From contig CALWPV010000087.1 in NCBI GenBank assembly GCA_944383515.1, forward strand, positions 17,791 to 81,790: DNA of 64,000 nt, in the 5' to 3' direction. The position numbers were made by a program, and so were the translations under genes. This document shows, piece by piece, positions 41,760 through 51,366 of the stretch (its first letter is position 1; the number at the start of each line of letters is the position of its first letter). Under the pieces are notes generated by a model. It did no database searches, was not told the DNA's origin, and worked only from the letters and a program-made list of their open reading frames with translations. The DNA is from an uncultured Clostridia bacterium. GTDB taxonomy: Bacteria > Bacillota > Clostridia > Lachnospirales > Bianqueaceae.

Positions 41760-43118
41760 ATGGCAACTGTAAAAGATATGACGACCGGAAACCCTACAAA
41801 GCTTATTGTTGGCTTTGCCATTCCTATGATTTTTGGCAATCTATTTCAGCAGCTGTATAGCATGGTCGATAGTATCGTTGTGGGGCGCGGCGTTGGCGTA
41901 GAAGCACTGGCCTCCGTAGGCGCAGCCAGTTATTTAGACTGGCTTGTGCTCGGTATTCTCATGGGCATTACGCAAGGCTTTTCCATTCTGATTTCGCAGC
42001 GTTTTGGCGCGGGCGATGCCATGGGTCTGCGCAAAGCGCTAACCATGGCGGTGCTGTCTGCCTTAGGGCTTATGGTTGTTATGTCGGTTATCGCACAGCT
42101 CTTAACGCGGCCGCTGCTAGAGCTGCTGCGTACCCCAGAGAATACAATTGACGGCGCCTGTTTATATATTCGGATTATTTTTGCCGGTATACCGATTATT
42201 GTGGCCTATAATTTGCTTTCTGCTATTCTCAGAGCGCTGGGCAATAGCCGTACGCCGCTTATTGCCATGATTATTGCCGCGTTGATCAACGTGGCGCTGG
42301 ATCTTTTGTTTGTCATGCAGCTGGGGTGGGGCATTGCCGGCGTAGCGATTGCCACCGTGATTGCGCAGGTTTGTTCTTGCTTGGTTTGTCTTAAAGCCCT
42401 GCTCGGCATTGATCTTATTCGGCCGGAAAAACAAGACTGGAAGCCAGATTTTAAGGTGATTGGCGATCTTTTTCGGCTTGGCATACCCGTGGCGTTTCAA
42501 AATGGAATTATCGCGGCGGGCGGTCTGATTATGCAGTATGTGATTAACGGTTTTGGCTTCATTTTTGTAGCCGGCATTACGGCTGGCAATAAGCTGTATG
42601 GTTTGCTGGAGCAAGCCGGCGTTTCGGTAGGCAATGCCGTGGCAACCTACGCGGGCCAAAATCTGGGGGCCGGGAAGCTGAAGCGCATTCGTTTGGGAGT
42701 ACGCCGGGCCAGTATGGTGTCGATCGGCATTTCCCTGGTGATTATGGCGCTCATGTTTTTGCTTGGGAGAGCGATTATGATGCTATATGTGAGCGGCGAT
42801 GCGGCGACAACCGGGCAGGTGGTGGATGTTGGAGTGCAGTATCTGCGCGTTATGAGCATTATGCTGCCGATACTATACATGCTGTTTATCTACCGCTCGG
42901 CGCTGCAGGGCATGGGAAACACCGTGATTCCCATGTATTCCGGTATTGTAGAGTTAATTATGCGTGTTTGTATGGCGCTGCTTCTTTCTTACTGGCTGGG
43001 GCAAAACGGCATATATTTTGCCGAGGTCTCCGCATGGCTAGGAGCAGAAGTGCTACTAATGATTTCGTATTACCGTTCTATGCGAAAACTGGAGGATAAG
43101 GCATGTTTGGATACGTAA
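41760..43118 (+). CDS. MATE-family efflux transporter (first)
   Basis: A 452-residue protein with about twelve helices of the MATE/NorM-DinF type. The first lines (DMTTGNPTKLIVGFAIPMIFGNLFQQLYSMVDSIVVGRGVG) and the internal repeat after residue 225 (RLGIPVAFQNGIIAAGGLIMQYVINGFG) are characteristic. It is likely a Na+ or H+-driven exporter of drugs or toxic metabolites. ATG 41760 follows AAGGAGAAATAAAAGAGC. Its stop overlaps the DUF5685 gene, though the functional link is unclear. Confidence 0.92.
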   Translation: MATVKDMTTGNPTKLIVGFAIPMIFGNLFQQLYSMVDSIVVGRGVGVEALASVGAASYLDWLVLGILMGITQGFSILISQRFGAGDAMGLRKALTMAVLSALGLMVVMSVIAQLLTRPLLELLRTPENTIDGACLYIRIIFAGIPIIVAYNLLSAILRALGNSRTPLIAMIIAALINVALDLLFVMQLGWGIAGVAIATVIAQVCSCLVCLKALLGIDLIRPEKQDWKPDFKVIGDLFRLGIPVAFQNGIIAAGGLIMQYVINGFGFIFVAGITAGNKLYGLLEQAGVSVGNAVATYAGQNLGAGKLKRIRLGVRRASMVSIGISLVIMALMFLLGRAIMMLYVSGDAATTGQVVDVGVQYLRVMSIMLPILYMLFIYRSALQGMGNTVIPMYSGIVELIMRVCMALLLSYWLGQNGIYFAEVSAWLGAEVLLMISYYRSMRKLEDKACLDT

Positions 43119-43945
43119 CTGCGAATATTAAATCATTGAGCGAGGGCGATGCCGCCCGGTATAAGGCTTGTTATTGCGGACTTTGCCATGAGCTGGGGCA
43201 CCGATATGGAAAATTAAGCCGTGTGATTTTAAGCTATGATTTGGTTTTTTTAATTTTAGTTCGTACGGCGTATTTGCATGCCGGCACCGCGCCCAAGCTG
43301 CTTTTGGAACGCTGCGCCGTTCACCCGAAGAAACCGCATTATTTCTGGGTTAACGAAGAAACGGCCTATGCCGCGGATATGAGCATTATACTAGCCTATT
43401 ATCAGGCGCTGGATGATTGGAAAGACGAAAAGCATGTTATGGCTTTGGGGCAATTTAAGCTGCTAAAGAAAACTTTTACTCAGGTGGTACAGCATTATCC
43501 GGTGGTCAGCAGCGAGATTGAAAAAGGACTGGCGGATTTGACGGCGATTGAACGGAGTGGTATACTCAATGCCGATGAGGCTGCGCGCTGTTTTGGCCGT
43601 GTAATGGCGGCTGTATTTGGCGGCGAAAAGGGAAATGAAAAGCTGAAGCAGCTGGGTATGACATTAGGGCAATGGATTTATATTATGGATGCGTGTGTCG
43701 ATCGGCGGGAAGATCTGAAGAAGAAGCGCTATAACCCGCTTCCGGCTTTGCCGGCTTCGAGCTTTGAGACAGTGCTGCGCTGCCTCATGGCGAATTGTGT
43801 GCAGGCCTATGAGGCGCTGCAGTTAGAGCAGGATCGGCCGATTTTTGAAAATATTTTGTATTCCGGCGTTTGGACCCGATTCGAGGCATGGAAAAAATCA
43901 AGCGGCCTGACGGCGGAGAGGAGAGAGCATGAAGGATCCGTATGA
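43103..43945 (+). CDS. DUF5685 family protein
   Basis: A 280-residue protein starting [36 protein letters not shown], the signature I associate with DUF5685. CYCGLC plus later Cys suggests a metal or redox site. Helical motifs [15 protein letters not shown] and [22 protein letters not shown] resemble the aspartate-rich helices of all-alpha terpenoid or squalene-type enzymes, but I cannot assign such activity. The gene overlaps the MATE stop and the DnaJ-like start. The pair DUF5685-DnaJ appears as one unit, suggesting that the DnaJ protein serves this protein. Confidence 0.82.
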   Translation: MFGYVTANIKSLSEGDAARYKACYCGLCHELGHRYGKLSRVILSYDLVFLILVRTAYLHAGTAPKLLLERCAVHPKKPHYFWVNEETAYAADMSIILAYYQALDDWKDEKHVMALGQFKLLKKTFTQVVQHYPVVSSEIEKGLADLTAIERSGILNADEAARCFGRVMAAVFGGEKGNEKLKQLGMTLGQWIYIMDACVDRREDLKKKRYNPLPALPASSFETVLRCLMANCVQAYEALQLEQDRPIFENILYSGVWTRFEAWKKSSGLTAERREHEGSV

Positions 43946-44576
43946 AGTATTAGGCGTGCCAAGGGGGGCAAGCGAAGAAGAGGTAACCAAAGCGTATCGA
44001 AAACTGGCCAAAAAGTATCACCCGGATTTGAATCCGGACGACCCGAAGGCGGCCGAGAAAATGGCGGAGATTAACGCGGCGTACGAAATGATTAAAAGCG
44101 GGAAGGCCGATGAACCACAGCAAGGGCAGAGTACGCAGCAGACCGATCCGTTTGGTGGTTTTGATCCGTTTGGCGGGTTTGGCGGCTTTGGGCCCTTTGG
44201 CGGCTTCGAGCAGCAGAGACGGCCCTCTTCGGAATTTGATCCAGTGCTTCGCTATATGCAGGCCGGGTATTATCAGCAGGCGCTCAATGTGCTGGCGGGT
44301 ATGTCCAATCGGACGGCGGAGTGGTATTACTATAGCGCGCAGGTGCATATGCACCTGGGAAACCAGGTGATGGCACTGCAGCATGCGGAAACGGCGGTTC
44401 GGATGGATCCGGGCAATATGGAATACCGGCAGTTTTATGCCCGGCTGCAAAATGCGGGAGAGGCGTATGGTCAGCAAAGCGCGCAGTACGACAGACCGTT
44501 TGGGCGTCTGAGTCAGCTATGTTTATGCCTGTGCTTGTCACAGGGGTGTGGTCCTTGTTTCTTTTTTCCGTGCTAA
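43929..44576 (+). CDS. DnaJ-domain protein with G/F region and Cys-rich tail
   Basis: A 215-residue J protein. The J domain (residues 1-60) has the HPD motif in [12 protein letters not shown] Gly/Phe-rich segment follows ([21 protein letters not shown]). Then comes a TPR-like helical region ([34 protein letters not shown]). The C-terminal tail has a Cys run ([13 protein letters not shown]) and ends FFFPC. It lacks the DnaJ zinc fingers and so is a specialised J protein, perhaps recruiting DnaK to its neighbour. The start overlaps the DUF5685 gene. Confidence 0.88.
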   Translation: MKDPYEVLGVPRGASEEEVTKAYRKLAKKYHPDLNPDDPKAAEKMAEINAAYEMIKSGKADEPQQGQSTQQTDPFGGFDPFGGFGGFGPFGGFEQQRRPSSEFDPVLRYMQAGYYQQALNVLAGMSNRTAEWYYYSAQVHMHLGNQVMALQHAETAVRMDPGNMEYRQFYARLQNAGEAYGQQSAQYDRPFGRLSQLCLCLCLSQGCGPCFFFPC

Positions 44577-44588
44577 GGAGGTAATGCT

Positions 44589-44999
44589 GTGTCAAAATTT
44601 ACAGATAAGTTAATTCGGTTTATGTATGGTCGTTATGGCGCGGATGCGCTGTACCGGTTTTGTATGGTTTTGTTCCTAATTCTGCTTATTATCAGCCTCT
44701 GGGTGGAGACTCCCATTATTAGTATACTTAATTTGGCGCTTGTTCTCTGGATGCTATTTAGAATGTTTTCAAAAAATATTGAGCGACGGCGTAAAGAAAA
44801 TGAAATGTTTTTAAAAGCAACGGCGCCACTGCGTTCTTTTTGGTCACTTCAGAGAATGCGAATTGAAGAGAGAAAAACAAAGCGATTCCGCAGGTGTCCG
44901 CATTGCCGTACCATTTTGCGGCTTCCTATTAAAAAAGGAAAACATGTGGTAAACTGTCCGGTATGTCATCAGGAAGTTCACGTAACAATTCGTTTTTAA
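44589..44999 (+). CDS. Membrane protein with zinc-ribbon tail
   Basis: A 136-residue protein with a GTG start after AAGGAGGTAATGCT, twelve bases after the DnaJ-like gene. Two close helices span FCMVLFLILLIISLW and ISILNLALVLWMLF. A basic cytosolic helix (NIERRRKENEMFLKATAPLRSFWSLQRMRIEERK) and a C-terminal zinc ribbon (CPHCRTILRLPIKKGKHVVNCPVCHQ) follow. It is the last gene of the DUF5685-DnaJ set and ends at a terminator. Function unknown; a membrane anchor for the J protein is one possibility. Confidence 0.85.
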   Translation: MSKFTDKLIRFMYGRYGADALYRFCMVLFLILLIISLWVETPIISILNLALVLWMLFRMFSKNIERRRKENEMFLKATAPLRSFWSLQRMRIEERKTKRFRRCPHCRTILRLPIKKGKHVVNCPVCHQEVHVTIRF

Positions 45000-45017
45000 C
45001 ATTTTTGACGAGAAAAA

Positions 45018-45062
45018 AGAAACGGACTGGCAAAGCATTCCATGTGCGGAGTCCGTTTTTTA
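45018..45062 (+). terminator. Terminator after zinc-ribbon membrane gene
   Basis: AAACGGACT (45020-45028) pairs with AGTCCGTTT (45050-45058), followed by T-run. Confidence 0.85.
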
Positions 45063-45122
45063 TAGGGTTTTTAAACCCTTGAAAAAAAGTGCATAAAATC
45101 AGGTTTTTATGTAATTTGTCTA

Positions 45123-45151
45123 TTGCATTTCCAGTGACGGTATGGTACACT
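45123..45151 (+). promoter_or_regulatory. Promoter for oxidoreductase gene
   Basis: TTGCAT (45123-45128), 17-base spacer, TACACT (45146-45151), about 48 bases before the start. Confidence 0.55.
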
Positions 45152-45199
45152 TAATGCAACCCTAGCAAATGTAATCCATTACATAAAGGAGTAGTACAG

Positions 45200-46240
45200 A
45201 TGAGTAAAACGTATGGCGTTGTGCTAATCGGTTGCGGTCATATCGGTGAGGCGCACATTTCAGATATATACTTTAGAGAAGAGATTCGTATAGTAGGCGT
45301 GGTAGATTTAAATCTGGACGCTGCTAAGCTGTTTGCGCGCAAATATGGCGCTGCCTATTATGATACCGATTATCATGAGCTGATACAGCGGAGTGATGTC
45401 GATATTGTTATTATAGCTACCTATGCGCATACGCATTTGCCCATTTTAAAAGACTGCCTGGCGGCAGGTAAGCATGTACTCTGTGAAAAACCCATGACGC
45501 AGGCCGACATGCAGGCGGCTAAGGAGTTTCACGATCTTGTCAAACAGGCGAAAACCAAGGTGCTCATTGCCCATGTGTTGCGGCATAACGATACGTATAC
45601 CAAGGTAAGAAACATGATTCGTGAAGGAGCGATCGGCGAGGTTCGGTTTATCCGCATGGTGCAGAATCACCATATTATGAATCCCAAGCGGTATGGCGCT
45701 CTTTTAGAAGATTGTCCGCCAATTGTAGACTGCGGCGTTCATTATATCGATGTCATTCGTTGGTTTACCGGGTTAGAGATTACCTCGGTAGGCGGCCTGG
45801 GAACGGATATCGACGGCCATGGCACGAATGAGTTCGATCATGGAATTTTAACCATGAAGCTTTCCAATGGCGGCAGCGCGTACTACGAAGCAGGCTGGGC
45901 CAACAATCTCGCAGCAGAAAACTTAAAAGAGTTTATTGGCAATAAAGGCCGTCTGCGTATTACCCTCCAGGAAAACCGAAAACAAGACGCGGAAGAGGGC
46001 GATTTGATCGAGTATTATACGCATGAAGACGGTAAGTATACAACTATTAATAACCCCAGCAAGTATAAGAATATGTGGGGACAGCTGCAAACGCTGATCC
46101 AAATGATTGAAACGGGCGAAGAGGGGAACCCCTCTTTCGACGAAGCTTTTGAAGCCTTTATGATTGCGCTAATAGGCAATGAGGCGGCCAAGCAAAACAA
46201 GGTGATCGATTTAAACTATCGCTGGGATCATGAATTTTAA
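45200..46240 (+). CDS. Gfo/Idh/MocA-family oxidoreductase
   Basis: A 346-residue NAD(P)-dependent dehydrogenase. The Rossmann start is GVVLIGCGHIGEAHISDI, the conserved EKP is in HVLCEKPMTQ, and the catalytic region has CGVHYIDVIRWFTG. The C-terminal beta-sheet domain includes FDHGILTMKLSNGGSAYYEAGW. The family oxidises or reduces sugars, inositols and related alcohols; the substrate is not predictable here. It is monocistronic with its own promoter and a strong terminator. Confidence 0.9.
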   Translation: MSKTYGVVLIGCGHIGEAHISDIYFREEIRIVGVVDLNLDAAKLFARKYGAAYYDTDYHELIQRSDVDIVIIATYAHTHLPILKDCLAAGKHVLCEKPMTQADMQAAKEFHDLVKQAKTKVLIAHVLRHNDTYTKVRNMIREGAIGEVRFIRMVQNHHIMNPKRYGALLEDCPPIVDCGVHYIDVIRWFTGLEITSVGGLGTDIDGHGTNEFDHGILTMKLSNGGSAYYEAGWANNLAAENLKEFIGNKGRLRITLQENRKQDAEEGDLIEYYTHEDGKYTTINNPSKYKNMWGQLQTLIQMIETGEEGNPSFDEAFEAFMIALIGNEAAKQNKVIDLNYRWDHEF

Positions 46241-46279
46241 GCTGTTTGCTCCAAGCGGCGCTTAGCGACAATATTAACA

Positions 46280-46327
46280 AAAAACCCGGATAAGGATGAA
46301 TGGCATTCCATCCTTATCCGGGTTTTT
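46280..46327. terminator. Bidirectional terminator, 19-bp arms
   Basis: Arms 46280-46298 and 46309-46327 (both containing AACCCGGATAAGGATG or its complement) are exact reverse complements, with an A-run and T-run at the ends. It serves the convergent oxidoreductase and DUF4091 genes. Confidence 0.92.
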
Positions 46328-46339
46328 GTTGTAATACGA

Positions 46340-48052
46340 TCAGTGGAGTGCGCTCGCAATTTCTTGGTTCACACGGTGCCGAAGACCAAGCAGATACGCT
46401 TCTCCTGTTGGGTAGGTAGTAAACGAAATCGGCTCTACCGGATTGCCCATATCGTCGCAGCTCATTAGCGCTAAAACGTGCTCCCGGCTAGTGAGGCGTT
46501 CTAATAGCGCAAGCGCAGCCAGGTCTTGAAGCGCTTCATGGAAAATAACAAGTCGCTGCGACTCCAGTGGCATGCCGTCGGCGCCGGGATAGATCATAAA
46601 GGCGTCGCCGCTAGGGAATGCGCCGTCTCCATCGGTTTCATAAAAGGGATTCAAATGGCGCATGGAATAACGTGAATTATAGAAATTCAGCGCCCACTGC
46701 AAAAAGCCGGCCACATTTTCCTTATAACACTGCAGGCCCAAAATACGCGTACGATAGCCGGGCATGGCCATAAAGCGATTGGACAAATGCTGGCCTCCCT
46801 GGCTGCAGCAATAGTATACCCAAAACTCCTCGGGGCGCTTGCCGTTTAAAAACGGATCCAGCGCGGTGGTTGCTACAACCGGGTGAGCGCAAACCCCCTG
46901 TTCGTAATACGAATAATCGCTCATCGCGTCCATAATCGGGTACGATTGTAATAGCGGCGTAATAAACTCTTTAATTTTCAAATACTGCTCCAAATGATCC
47001 GCGTGCGGCTCGTCAGACAAATGAAAATACGTGACGTCCTGAAGCCCCATAGCGCTTAGGTAGGCGGTCAGCGCCGGCAAGAAAGCGCTCAGAAACGCCT
47101 TGTACTCAGCGCAGAGCGCTAACTGGTTCCAGCCAAAGATCTGACGCAGCTCTCCGTTAACCGTGGCCAAAATTTTAGGACAGGCGGCAGCCCCCCACTG
47201 GGTGAAAAGGTGAGACATTTCGAAATAACGAATGCCACAGCGCTGCGCCATTTCGATCCAGCGCGTCAGTTTGGTAAAGTCAAACTGATACGTATCGCCG
47301 GTTTGCGTAACGTCGACAAGCTGAATGGTGGTGCGCTCCAGGCCGACGCCGGTGTCCAAAGGCGGCGTAAAGAGCGGCGTTAAAAGCATGTTTTGCCCGC
47401 GGTTCACGGCAAGCTGCAGCTGACGCTCCATAATGGTCCAGTGCTGCTCGCTAAAGACGGGAACCTGGTAATAATCGGCCAAGCAGTCGCCGTGAAACCA
47501 GCAGGTGTACTTTAAAGAAGAAGGCGGAAGTACCGCGTTAAGAATTGTTAACGGCACGTGCAGGGTCAGTGGAAGACCGGAAGACGGAGCGAGCGGATCG
47601 TCCGACTCTAAGGTCAGGGTGATATCATATATGCCGGCAGCAATATCCTCCGGCGGAAATACCTCAATGAAAAAACTGTTCCAGCGTCCGGTAAGCACGC
47701 GAAAACCGGCCGCGGTTTCCGGATACAAAGGATCGGGAAAGAGACCGGGACTACTGGTCAGGTAACGGCCGTCATCGGCATAGCAAGGAAGCTGAGAAGG
47801 AACATAGCCCACCTGTTTTACCTGCACCGGCAGAGAAGAAGAGGCCGCAGGGGATTCGACGCTTACCGTACAGGCTGCCCTAATCCGTAGATCAAACGAG
47901 TTATAATAGCCGCGATGGGGACTGGGAAAAACGGCTAGCTGAAAGGCAAAGGCTTCGCCCTTCAAACAGGAAAAGGGGGTGGCGGCCGGCGAGGGCGCCT
48001 GGGTAGGAAATACCTTTTCTAATGAGGAAAGAATGCGAGTTTCGATGTTCAT
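46340..48052 (-). CDS. DUF4091 domain protein
   Basis: A 570-residue protein with a beta-rich N-terminal part (EAFAFQLAVFPSPHRGYYNSFDL, EAAAGFRVLTGRWNSFFIEVFPP) and a C-terminal TIM-barrel-like DUF4091 region. Markers are HGDCLADYYQVPVFSEQHW, GIRYFEMSHLFTQWG, VTYFHLSDEPHADHLEQY (likely catalytic acid DEP) and FLQWALNFYNSRY. DUF4091 members are thought to be glycoside hydrolases. No signal peptide is present, which is unusual for this group. ATG 48052 follows AATGGAGGATAACT. It lies directly downstream of two MutS-like genes. Confidence 0.85.
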   Translation of the reverse strand: MNIETRILSSLEKVFPTQAPSPAATPFSCLKGEAFAFQLAVFPSPHRGYYNSFDLRIRAACTVSVESPAASSSLPVQVKQVGYVPSQLPCYADDGRYLTSSPGLFPDPLYPETAAGFRVLTGRWNSFFIEVFPPEDIAAGIYDITLTLESDDPLAPSSGLPLTLHVPLTILNAVLPPSSLKYTCWFHGDCLADYYQVPVFSEQHWTIMERQLQLAVNRGQNMLLTPLFTPPLDTGVGLERTTIQLVDVTQTGDTYQFDFTKLTRWIEMAQRCGIRYFEMSHLFTQWGAAACPKILATVNGELRQIFGWNQLALCAEYKAFLSAFLPALTAYLSAMGLQDVTYFHLSDEPHADHLEQYLKIKEFITPLLQSYPIMDAMSDYSYYEQGVCAHPVVATTALDPFLNGKRPEEFWVYYCCSQGGQHLSNRFMAMPGYRTRILGLQCYKENVAGFLQWALNFYNSRYSMRHLNPFYETDGDGAFPSGDAFMIYPGADGMPLESQRLVIFHEALQDLAALALLERLTSREHVLALMSCDDMGNPVEPISFTTYPTGEAYLLGLRHRVNQEIASALH

Positions 48053-48077
48053 AGTTATCCTCCATTTGTTAATATAG

Positions 48078-49607
48078 TTAAAAAACGCCGGTTTCTTTAC
48101 GAAGAACTTCCTTGGCGTAACTACTAAACTGGGGCTTATCGCGCTTAATTTTATAGCTGGCTTCAATGCCGTCGGCGCTATTTACCGCAATGGCAATAAT
48201 ACTGCTAACGGTACTGCCGGACAAAGACTGATTCATTTCGGCGGCGCCGCTGGCCAGATCGTAAATATGGGTTACCCATACCCCTTTATAACCTTGCAGC
48301 TTACAGGCGCTCAGCACTTCACGGCTCAGAAATAGGTTTTCCATGGGAGAGGTACCGGTAATAGGCTCATTGCAAAGCAATAGGCTGTGATCGGTTACCA
48401 GGTCGAGCCCCTCGCGAATGGTTTTGAGTTCTTGCCCTAATTTGCCGTGCTGGAGCTGCGTGTTTTCTTCATGAGAAAATACGGTAACAATCTGATCAAC
48501 CGGACTGATAGCGGCTTCTTCGGCAGGAACAGGCCAGCCGAGCTGGAACAGGGCCTGCGTAATACCTACGGCGCGCAGGAAGGTGGTTTTCCCGCCTTGG
48601 TTAATTCCGGTTAAAATCAGAATTTCACCGCCGGGTTTAAACTGAATGTCATTGGGAATGGTCGCTTTTTTCTTAAATACCGTTAGCACCGGATTGGCCA
48701 TGGCTTTAACCGAAAACTCCTTGGTTTCCATGGGCAAAATGTCAGGGTAGCAAATGGGAGTTCCCGTCTTTTTCATTTGCCGCATATAGCGCAGCGCTCC
48801 TAGGTAAAAGAGCAGATCCTGATACAGGTCTTCTAGGTCGGCTGTAATTTTAGCCAGAGCCTGGGTAAATTCCTTCTGATTATTAGACAGCTGCACTCTG
48901 ACCAGCTCTTCGGCCGGCGTCTTCATTTCTTTTAACGGGGTCAGATCCCACGGCTTATCGGGCTGGCGCTTTTCCTTTAAAGTACGCGAACCAAAAGACG
49001 ATTTGACAAAACGCTCTTTTTGAATGGCGGTAAGCGCCGCGCCGCTTACATGCAGTTCAGGGTCAAGCGTAAAACGAATACGGTAGCTGCCCAGTTCGTC
49101 TAATCCGCTGGCATATTGTTGCCAGCGCTTTTCAAAATCAGCGGTAAAGCTGCTTGCCACTTTGCTGCTCACAATTTCTTCCAGAGCCAGCAGACCACGG
49201 GAACGAATGCCGCCCGCGGCGGAAAGAGCATGAAGCTGCTCGGAAAGAGCGCTAAGCGTGCTGTGAGCGAGCTGCAGCACAGAAAATTCACGAATACTTT
49301 CGGCATAAAATTCGTCTGAAACAGGCATGTCTTGCAGCACATGGATCTGTGAGAGGCATTTGCAGACCTGAGTCATGCTCTCAATCAGGGACGGATTTTG
49401 AGACAGTTCCTGCAGTACTTCTCGCCGATACAGCAGGTCCTGCGTATCGGTGGTAAGAAAACTGGTCCAGTCCAGACTGTGATCGCCATGATGCCCCTGA
49501 AAAATGCGGTCGAGATAGTCGCTCAGCATCAGGTCGGTTTGAGCCTGAGGGCTGATTTTCATAGGCGATGCCGGTTTATGAATATCAGTGGTTGTGAGTA
49601 GTCCCAT
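48078..49607 (-). CDS. MutS-like ATPase (second of tandem pair)
   Basis: A 509-residue protein with a helical MutS core/lever region (residues ~20-300) and a C-terminal MutS ATPase domain. Walker A is GINQGGKTTFL with Lys340. Walker B is LLLCNEPITGTSP. A switch His is in VWVTHIYDLA. The N-terminal mismatch-recognition and connector domains of MutS are missing, and no Smr nuclease domain is attached, so a canonical mismatch repair role is unlikely. ATG 49607 follows AAGGAGAAGACGCTC. The gene overlaps the other MutS-like gene by about 23 bases. Confidence 0.85.
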   Translation of the reverse strand: MGLLTTTDIHKPASPMKISPQAQTDLMLSDYLDRIFQGHHGDHSLDWTSFLTTDTQDLLYRREVLQELSQNPSLIESMTQVCKCLSQIHVLQDMPVSDEFYAESIREFSVLQLAHSTLSALSEQLHALSAAGGIRSRGLLALEEIVSSKVASSFTADFEKRWQQYASGLDELGSYRIRFTLDPELHVSGAALTAIQKERFVKSSFGSRTLKEKRQPDKPWDLTPLKEMKTPAEELVRVQLSNNQKEFTQALAKITADLEDLYQDLLFYLGALRYMRQMKKTGTPICYPDILPMETKEFSVKAMANPVLTVFKKKATIPNDIQFKPGGEILILTGINQGGKTTFLRAVGITQALFQLGWPVPAEEAAISPVDQIVTVFSHEENTQLQHGKLGQELKTIREGLDLVTDHSLLLCNEPITGTSPMENLFLSREVLSACKLQGYKGVWVTHIYDLASGAAEMNQSLSGSTVSSIIAIAVNSADGIEASYKIKRDKPQFSSYAKEVLRKETGVF

Positions 49608-51240
49608 GAGCGTCTTCTCCTTCATAAATAGAATTGATATTATGCGTTTGGCAATAAGCCTCGGCTTCCTGCCGCAGACCTTCTTGCGGCAGCATATCGG
49701 TAAGGGTAATGCCGTAGGCCGAGGCGGTTTCTCTAGCGTAGCTGTTACCTAGCGGCTCCGCGGCCGTCAGGCGGTAACTGTGGACCATGCCGCCGCTCTC
49801 CGGGTCGTAGTGAGACTGTGTAATCAGGCTTTCCAGCTTGGCTTTCAGCTCTGGCTCTAGCTGCGCTTTCAGTAAGAAATAGATATCGTACAGGTGAGTA
49901 ACCAATAAATGCGTAATGCCGCGGCGCAAAAAATGGTGCGAGAGATCGGCGCAAATAGAGACGGCTTCTACAGGATTGGTACTGGTCATAGGTTCATTGA
50001 GCAGTACCAGGTCGGTGCTCGTGGCCTGTTTCAAAATGCCCGAGAGCTTTTTGATTTCTACACCCATGCGCGAAGCGGTCATGGAGCTGTCTTCACCGGC
50101 GGAAAACAGAGAATACATCCCTGTAACGGGAGAAAAGCGCATGGCGTCGGCCGGCACTAAAAAGCCAAGCTGCGCCAGAATATAGCTTTGCCCAATGGTT
50201 TTCAAATAGGAAGTTTTTCCTGAATGGTTGGCGCCGGTAATGATAATGGCATGCCCCGACGCCAAGCTCAGATCGTTTCCCTGAATGCCGCTGCTATGTA
50301 AAATGAGATCCGGATAGAGAACATTTTTCATTTCCAAATGAGCGCCGGGCGCCGATCCCGCCAGCTCGGGGCGGCATAGGTGGTAGCCGCGGTTTTCAAA
50401 AGCTTCGGCAAAGAGCAGGCCAACCTGATAAAAATGCAGGGGCTCAGCCAGCGCCAGAAGATCCTGCAGGCGGGAGAGCTTAATGGGTTCGAGAAGCTTG
50501 GCCGCTTTGTGAATACTGGATTTCCACTGTTTTTCCAGATTACGGGTAATGTACTCGTCAAAGTGAGAACCATACAAAGAGCGGTTATATACGAATTCAG
50601 GTCCCAGGCCATAGGAGGGCAGCGTAGCGTCGCTGTGGCTTAATAGGGCGTTCAGCGGGGGCTGCTCATTTTCTACGCTGAGGATTCCCATTTCATTGGG
50701 ATATCCGTCTTCGCGTACATTAAAACCAACCGTTAAGTAATGGGGCAGAGGCAGCAGGGTTTCCATTTCTTGCAGCACCGTTTGGCAGCGGGCGTAGAGA
50801 GGATCCGTTTGCAGCTCTTTGACCAAAGCCGTCAAATCCCGAAGCCGGGCAGAAGGCTGCTGGGGCGAGCGGCTAACCAGCGAATCCAGCATTTGAATAC
50901 TGTGAATGTAAGCGGCAATCAGACGCCAGCGATAGATAACGTCGGGAAGGCGGCTGGCCGCCAAATGCAGCTTATTTTGCTCCGTTTGCATGGCAAAAAT
51001 GGCATCAATGATTTGCTGCAAGGAAGCCGCAGAGCAGAGCGCTTTCAGATCGCAAAGCATGGAAAGGCGCTGCTCAATTTCCTCAGAATCGCTGCAAAAA
51101 TAGCGCTGCATAAAGCGGCTGGCCTCGTCATAATTCATGCGAGGATCAATACCACAGCATATGTGAATCATATCTAGATCAGACAGGGCCTGAGAAAGCT
51201 CCGTGGCCTGCCCAATCTCTTGTAATAGCGTAGCAGTCAA
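49585..51240 (-). CDS. MutS-like ATPase (first of tandem pair)
   Basis: A 551-residue protein of the same layout as its downstream neighbour. Walker A is GANHSGKTSYL with Lys342. Walker B is LVLLNEPMTSTNP. The His switch is in LLVTHLYDIYF. The N-terminal ~300 residues are helical and resemble MutS levers; mismatch-recognition domain I is absent. The start is TTG at 51240 after AAAGGAGAATACGA. The two proteins share architecture but differ in sequence, suggesting a heterodimer like MutS-alpha, acting here on an unknown DNA or RNA structure. Confidence 0.85.
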   Translation of the reverse strand: MTATLLQEIGQATELSQALSDLDMIHICCGIDPRMNYDEASRFMQRYFCSDSEEIEQRLSMLCDLKALCSAASLQQIIDAIFAMQTEQNKLHLAASRLPDVIYRWRLIAAYIHSIQMLDSLVSRSPQQPSARLRDLTALVKELQTDPLYARCQTVLQEMETLLPLPHYLTVGFNVREDGYPNEMGILSVENEQPPLNALLSHSDATLPSYGLGPEFVYNRSLYGSHFDEYITRNLEKQWKSSIHKAAKLLEPIKLSRLQDLLALAEPLHFYQVGLLFAEAFENRGYHLCRPELAGSAPGAHLEMKNVLYPDLILHSSGIQGNDLSLASGHAIIITGANHSGKTSYLKTIGQSYILAQLGFLVPADAMRFSPVTGMYSLFSAGEDSSMTASRMGVEIKKLSGILKQATSTDLVLLNEPMTSTNPVEAVSICADLSHHFLRRGITHLLVTHLYDIYFLLKAQLEPELKAKLESLITQSHYDPESGGMVHSYRLTAAEPLGNSYARETASAYGITLTDMLPQEGLRQEAEAYCQTHNINSIYEGEDAHGTTHNH

Positions 51241-51275
51241 TCGTATTCTCCTTTTAGTCGTATGCGAAACTTATG

Positions 51276-51314
51276 CCGCAGCCTGAAGCATTGGTAACAG
51301 TCTTCAGGCTGCGG
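51276..51314 (-). terminator. Hairpin between Cna-B-like gene and MutS-like pair
   Basis: CCGCAGCCTGAAG (51276-51288) and CTTCAGGCTGCGG (51302-51314) are exact complements around 13 bases. On the minus strand it follows the Cna-B-like gene and has only a weak T-tract, so it may be a partial terminator. Confidence 0.6.
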
Positions 51315-51366
51315 TCGTTCTTTACAGGTATTGTACCATTGCGTCGTTATTTTTACAAGGAGCAAT

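Noticed and set aside
44149..44213. Short GGCTTTGG-type repeats
   Set aside because: They encode the Gly/Phe region of the J protein and are explained by coding.
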